DNA of 45,431 nt from Flavobacterium sp. (lineage in GTDB: Bacteria; Bacteroidota; Bacteroidia; Flavobacteriales; Flavobacteriaceae): contig JAEUTY010000032.1 of NCBI GenBank assembly GCA_016787805.1, positions 1 through 45,431 of the forward strand. The letters run 5' to 3'. How positions within the stretch are numbered: the stretch's first letter is position 1; every line of letters begins with the position of its first letter. The notes beneath the pieces are model-generated. The model was not told the DNA's origin, searched no databases, and worked only from the letters and a program-made list of their open reading frames with translations. Shown piece by piece: positions 41,458 to 45,431 of the stretch. Made by a program: the position numbers and the translations under genes.

Positions 41458-43918
41458 TTTTTCTGAAGCGTTTTTTTAACTTTTTGAACCATTTCACGAA
41501 GATGTTTTTTGATTCCTCATCCTCATGGTAACCATTGGAGTAAGCTCCGTAACCGTAACCATAACCGTATCCGTAACCAGCACCGTATTTTGCTTTATTT
41601 TCGAAACCATTCAATACGATACTAACGTTGGTAAGTTCTCCTCTATTAACTCTATTATTCAACAGATTAATCATTTCTTTTTTAGTGAAGTTTTGTCTGG
41701 TTATGTACAAAGTTACATCGGCATATTGCGAAAGTTCCACGGCATCAGTCACCAAACCAACTGGAGGAGTGTCCAAAATTACGTAATCGTAACGTTTTTT
41801 TAATTCCTCGATCATTTCTCTCATTGTTTCACCCATAATTAACTCAGAAGGGTTGGGCGGAACTGGTCCAGAGATAATTACATCCAAATACGGAATTTGC
41901 GTTTTGTGAATAATTTCATCAATTCCTACTTGTCCAATCAAGTAATTGACTACTCCAATATCATTTTTAAGATTAAAATCGTCAAATATTTTTGGTTTCC
42001 GCAAATCGAAACCTACGATAACTGTTTTCTTCTCGCTCATTGCAAAAACAGTTGCAATATTTACAGAACAAAATGTTTTTCCTTCACCACTGACAGAAGA
42101 AGTCAGCATTAATGTTTTAGAGCCTTCAACTTTTTGCTTTTTGTATAAAAATTGGAGTGACGAACGAATGGCTCTGAACGATTCGGATAGTGCTGCTTTA
42201 GGTTTTTCAAAAACTGCCAAATTACTATCCGTATGTTTTAAACCAATTACACCAATTAGTGGAATCTTTGTTAAGCTACTAATATCATCCGTATTTTGAA
42301 TTGCATTATTGATAAAGAAAATTAAAAACACGATCAACAAAGGAATCAATAGCCCTAAAAATATAGCGATTACATAGTTGACTTCGGTTCTAGGTCCGAT
42401 TAAGCCTCCTCCAATATCTTTGGCAGGATCAATGAATTGAATGTCAGACAAGTTAGCTGCTTTAACAATCAGTGCTTCGTTTCGTTTTTGCAAATAGGTT
42501 TGATAAATACTGTTGCTTAAGTCGTACTTTCTTATGATTTTGGCAAGTTCTTGCTCGCCTTCTGGAAGCACTCTAAGTTTACTTTCAGCTTCACTTAGTT
42601 TATTGTTTACCTGAGATGTTTCATATTGAATAGACGATTTTGCAGCGTTTATATTTTCAAGTAAAACCTTTTTCACCGAAGTAATTTCGTTATCAATGGA
42701 GTTGAACATATCACCATTTTTAACTGAATAAGTCATTTCAGATCTTCTTACCGAAAGACCAATTAAATTCGCCACATTACCCACAATGTTTGGATCTTCA
42801 ATACCTGCTACTGAGGGCGCTGGAAGTTTAGAATAATCCGTACTATTTCTTAAATAACTACTAAGTGAATTGTAGTAGTTTAATTTGCGTTCTATCTTAT
42901 CTTTCTGCAAATCATATTCTAGCAATTGCCCTTGAAAAGTTGTGCTTCCAGCCTTCAAATCAGCAACATTGTTATTGCGACTAAAATCTCGTAATTCATT
43001 ATTGGCCGCTTTCAAATCGTTTTCCATTATTTTTAAAGTGGTATCAATAAACTTAATGGTATTTTCAGCAAAGAGGTTTTTATTGTCGAGTTGTCTTTTG
43101 ATTAATGTGGCAACGGTTTCGTTAAGGTAGTCAACTATTCGGGCTTTGTTGGTTCCGTCTAAAGATAATTTCAAAATGGCACCCGCTTTTTCGTCAATGG
43201 CAATTTTTAAATTTTTATAACGAGTAACCACTTCATCAAAATTATTGAATCGAATCATGTATTCGCTACCCACATAATTATTTTGAATGCCTTTGATTTC
43301 AAGTGTAAAATTTAAAAAAGGGAGTTGAACAGGTTGTCCAACTTTGAATCGTTTCACAAAATCGCCACTTTGAACCAAAACCACATCGTTTTGATAATTC
43401 AGGTAATTCATTACAGGGACAGAGTTGGATTTGTTTGTAAAACTTATCTCATACTCGTTCGGTGAGACAAACTTAATTGTAACCGGAACTCCAACTAATT
43501 GATTTTTAGACTTATCCACTTTAATTACAAAAGGCGTACTGCCATATACATCTTGGATAAAATATTTTTGTTGTTGCAAATAGTCAACGTAAAATTGCAA
43601 TTTGTCTACCACAATTTCATTGTGCGATCTTGATTTCAGAGTAGTTGACAAGGTTTGAACCTGATCGGATGTTCCTCCCCAATTGAATACTAAACTAGTA
43701 TTTGATGTAAAGAAAGGGTTGTTTTCTTCTTTTACAGCAATTGTAGTCTCAAGCGAATATATTTTTTGCTTTCTAATGTTCACTTGGTGAGCTATTGTTA
43801 AACAAATTACCAACCCAATTACAAACCAACGCCAATAACTACCTGTTTTGATTAAAAAGCCTTTAAAATCAAAACTGTTTTGGTTTTCAAAAAAAGAAAA
43901 ATCTTTTACATCTAACAT
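41450..43918 (-). CDS. Wzc-like polysaccharide co-polymerase and tyrosine autokinase (copy 2)
   Basis: An 822 aa inner-membrane kinase/co-polymerase. First helix at about 30-46, a large periplasmic region with coiled-coil-like stretches (about 290-345, 405-455), second helix about 513-536, then a BY-kinase domain with Walker A SSVSGEGKT (607-615), Walker A' VIVGFDLRKPK (633-643) and Walker B VILDTPPV (713-720). The C-terminal tail (778-797) has eight tyrosines, mostly as Tyr-Gly pairs, and ends very basic (KKLKKRFRKND). It follows its Wza-like partner by 13 nt at the head of the long operon, so it is probably the dedicated co-polymerase of the Wzx/EpsG-like system. It is clearly diverged from the copy at 3231-5630. 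Confidence 0.95.
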   Translation of the reverse strand: MLDVKDFSFFENQNSFDFKGFLIKTGSYWRWFVIGLVICLTIAHQVNIRKQKIYSLETTIAVKEENNPFFTSNTSLVFNWGGTSDQVQTLSTTLKSRSHNEIVVDKLQFYVDYLQQQKYFIQDVYGSTPFVIKVDKSKNQLVGVPVTIKFVSPNEYEISFTNKSNSVPVMNYLNYQNDVVLVQSGDFVKRFKVGQPVQLPFLNFTLEIKGIQNNYVGSEYMIRFNNFDEVVTRYKNLKIAIDEKAGAILKLSLDGTNKARIVDYLNETVATLIKRQLDNKNLFAENTIKFIDTTLKIMENDLKAANNELRDFSRNNNVADLKAGSTTFQGQLLEYDLQKDKIERKLNYYNSLSSYLRNSTDYSKLPAPSVAGIEDPNIVGNVANLIGLSVRRSEMTYSVKNGDMFNSIDNEITSVKKVLLENINAAKSSIQYETSQVNNKLSEAESKLRVLPEGEQELAKIIRKYDLSNSIYQTYLQKRNEALIVKAANLSDIQFIDPAKDIGGGLIGPRTEVNYVIAIFLGLLIPLLIVFLIFFINNAIQNTDDISSLTKIPLIGVIGLKHTDSNLAVFEKPKAALSESFRAIRSSLQFLYKKQKVEGSKTLMLTSSVSGEGKTFCSVNIATVFAMSEKKTVIVGFDLRKPKIFDDFNLKNDIGVVNYLIGQVGIDEIIHKTQIPYLDVIISGPVPPNPSELIMGETMREMIEELKKRYDYVILDTPPVGLVTDAVELSQYADVTLYITRQNFTKKEMINLLNNRVNRGELTNVSIVLNGFENKAKYGAGYGYGYGYGYGAYSNGYHEDEESKNIFVKWFKKLKKRFRKND
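41528..41587 (-). repeat. Tyr-Gly coding repeat in the tail of Wzc copy 2
   Basis: Repeated hexamers (accgta, accata, accgta, tccgta and variants on the plus strand) encode an interrupted Tyr-Gly run with eight tyrosines. It is similar in design to 3303-3356 but with Ala, Ser and Asn interruptions. Confidence 0.9.
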
Positions 43919-43931
43919 GTTTCTGGAGAAA

Positions 43932-44717
43932 TTAGTTCTTTAACAATAAAAAAGTAGTTGTGGCTAATGAAAGTATAGTAATAATAGTTCCTAAAGACTC
44001 TACACCTGTTTTACCTGTTCCCCAGGATTTTTGTTTCAACGGTTTGATATAAACATAATCATTTGGTTGCAAATAAAAATAAGGCGATTGCAACGCTTTG
44101 CTATCGGTTAAATCGATGCTGTATATTTCTGTTCCATGCGGAAATTGACGCATTATTTTTACATCTTTTCTATCACCAGTTATATTGATATCGCCAGAAT
44201 TAGCAATGGCTTCCATAATACTTACTCTTTCTTGATAGAGAATTTTAGAACCTGGATTTGTTACTTCACCGTTGACCGTATAACGGAAACCTGCTAATTT
44301 GACTGTGACAAAAATTTCGGCTTCTTTTTTAAAGTAATCGGACAACAATCGCTCTTCTATTTTTTTTCTCGTTTCTTCAACCGTAAAACCCAAAACATTG
44401 ATTTCTCCCAAAATTGGCATTCTGATATTTCCATGATCATCAACCGTATAACCATTAAAATACAAAACATCATTGGATGAGGAAGTTTGATCTTGGTTGG
44501 TTGGATTGGTAAAAATCTGTACCAATTTAGAATCAATCGCCTTAATACTAATGCTTAAAACGTCGTTGGTTTGGAGGCGATAAGGTTTATTTTTGATCTC
44601 ATTAACCGCTGTATTTGCAGTATTTTCTTTGTTTTGAAGGTAAATTAAATCTTGTGTTGGTACGCAGGATGTTAGTAATAAACTCAAAAGAAATATATAG
44701 AAAAAATGTTTATTCAT
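43932..44717 (-). CDS. Wza-like polysaccharide export outer-membrane lipoprotein (copy 2)
   Basis: A 261 aa lipoprotein. Signal peptide MNKHFFYIFLLSLLLTSC has the lipobox LLTSC and Cys18; it is followed by 'DLIYLQ', Poly_export-like 'YRLQTNDVLSISI' and 'VDDHGNIRMPILGEINVLG', SLBB-like 'YTVNGEVTNPGSKILY', 'NDYVYIKPL' and a C-terminal helix. The ATG at 44717 is chosen because it gives a clean signal peptide and follows a good promoter; the frame extends upstream to a GTG at 44822 without support. It is the first gene of the long operon and partner of the Wzc-like protein after it. Confidence 0.93.
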   Translation of the reverse strand: MNKHFFYIFLLSLLLTSCVPTQDLIYLQNKENTANTAVNEIKNKPYRLQTNDVLSISIKAIDSKLVQIFTNPTNQDQTSSSNDVLYFNGYTVDDHGNIRMPILGEINVLGFTVEETRKKIEERLLSDYFKKEAEIFVTVKLAGFRYTVNGEVTNPGSKILYQERVSIMEAIANSGDINITGDRKDVKIMRQFPHGTEIYSIDLTDSKALQSPYFYLQPNDYVYIKPLKQKSWGTGKTGVESLGTIITILSLATTTFLLLKN

Positions 44718-44739
44718 TATTGAAATTAATTTTAGCAAA

Positions 44740-44768
44740 CAAAGATAGTTTTTCAATTCAAAAAACAA
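44740..44768 (-). promoter_or_regulatory. Strong candidate promoter of the 36-kb polysaccharide operon
   Basis: On the minus strand a TTG (44768-44766) is followed after 18 nt by TATCTTTG (44747-44740). This fits the Bacteroidota consensus TTG-N17-23-TAnnTTTG in both elements and spacing. It lies 22 nt before the Wza-like ATG, in the 73 bp gap after recR. Confidence 0.75.
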
Positions 44769-44790
44769 AAGAACTTGCTGAAATACTTGA

Positions 44791-45408
44791 TTATTTATAA
44801 AAAGAATTCTCAAATGGAACACGTTGCAAAATACTTCGACCTAAAGTTACTTCATCAGCGTATTCTAATTCATCTCCAACCGCTATTCCACGCGCGATTG
44901 TAGAGGTTTTTACGTTAAAATCTTTGATCTGTTTGAATAAGTAAAAATTGGTTGTATCACCCTCCATGGTTGAACTCAATGCAAAAATAATTTCTTCAAT
45001 GGTGCCCGACTTTACTTTTTCTACCAAAGTTGTAATATTCAACTGGCTCGGGCCAACGCCGTCTATGGGAGAAATTTTTCCGCCCAAGACATGGTAAACG
45101 CCTTTGAATTGATTGGTGTTTTCAATCGCCATTACATCACGAATATCTTCAACAATGCAAATAATTTTGTGATTTCGAGCTGGGTTGGAGCAAATTTCGC
45201 ATACCTCAACATCGGAAATATTGTGGCAATTTTTACAGTATTTCACTTCCTCTCGCATAGCAGTCAAAGCCTGTGAAAGATACTGTGTTTGCTCAGTAGG
45301 TTGCTTGAGCAAATGCAAAACCAATCGCAAAGCCGTTCGCTTTCCAATTCCAGGTAATTGCGCCATTTCGTTAACGGCTTTTTCCAAAAGTTTTGAAGAA
45401 AATTCCAT
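44791..45408 (-). CDS. recR: Recombination mediator protein RecR
   Basis: Housekeeping DNA-repair protein of the RecFOR pathway that helps load RecA on gapped DNA. The 205 aa product has the helix-hairpin-helix near the N-terminus ([15 protein letters not shown], about 15-29), a four-cysteine zinc site (Cys58, 61, 70, 73: [16 protein letters not shown]), a Toprim domain with [12 protein letters not shown] (about 85-96) and the C-terminal [21 protein letters not shown]. Length and motifs are complete. It has no functional link to the glycan genes and marks the chromosomal border of the locus. A -7 box just 4 nt before the ATG suggests a leaderless or near-leaderless transcript. Confidence 0.98.
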   Translation of the reverse strand: MEFSSKLLEKAVNEMAQLPGIGKRTALRLVLHLLKQPTEQTQYLSQALTAMREEVKYCKNCHNISDVEVCEICSNPARNHKIICIVEDIRDVMAIENTNQFKGVYHVLGGKISPIDGVGPSQLNITTLVEKVKSGTIEEIIFALSSTMEGDTTNFYLFKQIKDFNVKTSTIARGIAVGDELEYADEVTLGRSILQRVPFENSFYK

Positions 45409-45412
45409 GGTG

Positions 45413-45420
45413 CAAAAGTA
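45413..45420 (-). promoter_or_regulatory. -7 promoter box directly before recR
   Basis: Minus-strand TACTTTTG exactly matches TAnnTTTG and ends 4 nt before the recR ATG, so transcription should begin at or within a few bases of the start codon. The -33 region is outside the window. Confidence 0.55.
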
Positions 45421-45431
45421 CTATTTTTTTT

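Noticed and set aside
41450-44717. Second Wza/Wzc pair considered as an assembly duplication of 3231-6390
   Set aside because: Protein lengths, tails and most residues differ and the flanking genes are unrelated, so it is a true diverged second copy.
43932-44822. Longer GTG-started version of the Wza-like gene
   Set aside because: It would place 35 extra residues before a perfect lipoprotein signal peptide and run through the promoter into recR.

Overview
The window is a polysaccharide (capsule / exopolysaccharide / O-antigen) biosynthesis and export locus from a member of the Bacteroidota, most likely Flavobacterium or a close relative. The evidence is AT-rich DNA, near absence of Shine-Dalgarno sequences, matches to the Bacteroidota promoter form TTG-(17-23 nt)-TAnnTTTG, protein types typical of the group (Wza-like lipoproteins, Wzc-like kinases with Tyr-Gly tails, CpsB-type PHP phosphatase), and recR bordering the cluster. 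Almost everything is on the minus strand; the only convincing plus-strand gene is the CpsB/YwqE-type phosphatase at 2513-3250. I see no rRNA, tRNA, CRISPR array, transposase or prophage gene.

Layout from the right, which is the direction of transcription. recR (45408-44791) is housekeeping. A good promoter at 44740-44768 then precedes an unbroken run of 34 minus-strand genes from 44717 down to 8721, about 36 kb. Its modules in order are: (1) an export pair, Wza-like lipoprotein and Wzc-like kinase; (2) nucleotide-sugar enzymes: a WbpP-type UDP-HexNAc 4-epimerase, a eukaryote-like UDP-glucose dehydrogenase, a WbpO/TviB-type UDP-HexNAc dehydrogenase and RmlB; (3) an accessory block with a small EamA/SMR transporter, SDR epimerase, ATP-grasp ligase, HAD protein, DPM1/GtrB-type GT2, NeuD-type acetyltransferase, WecE/RffA transaminase and a GT-C (GT39-like) membrane transferase; (4) a GT2, a pyruvyl transferase and two paralogous GT4s; (5) an O-acylation set of MBOAT plus two SGNH-like proteins; (6) a GH88/GH105-like hydrolase; (7) a Wzx flippase; (8) two GT4s, a hexapeptide acetyltransferase, an EpsG-type (Wzy) polymerase, two GT2s and two GT4s; (9) PglC, PglD and PglE, the last steps of UDP-di-N-acetylbacillosamine synthesis and its transfer to undecaprenyl phosphate.

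Below an intergenic repeat element (8551-8700) lie a PglF-type 4,6-dehydratase, a second Wza/Wzc pair, the CpsB-type phosphatase convergent with the kinase and, divergent from the phosphatase, a Wzm/Wzt ABC exporter followed by the start of a probable FkbM-family methyltransferase that runs off the left edge.

Inferred working model: PglF-E-D make UDP-diNAcBac and PglC primes the lipid carrier. Up to nine cytoplasmic glycosyltransferases extend the repeat unit using UDP-GlcA, UDP-GalNAcA, dTDP-Fuc4N(Ac) and other donors. The unit is pyruvylated and O-acylated, flipped by Wzx, polymerised by the EpsG-like protein and exported by Wza/Wzc under tyrosine kinase/phosphatase control. A three-part lipid-linked side-branch system (GtrB-like GT2, SMR-type flippase, GT-C transferase) probably adds one further residue at the periplasmic face. 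The separate Wzm/Wzt system suggests a second glycan. The intergenic repeats at 8551-8700, 19109-19225 and 21942-21967 fall at module joints, which fits a mosaic locus assembled by recombination.
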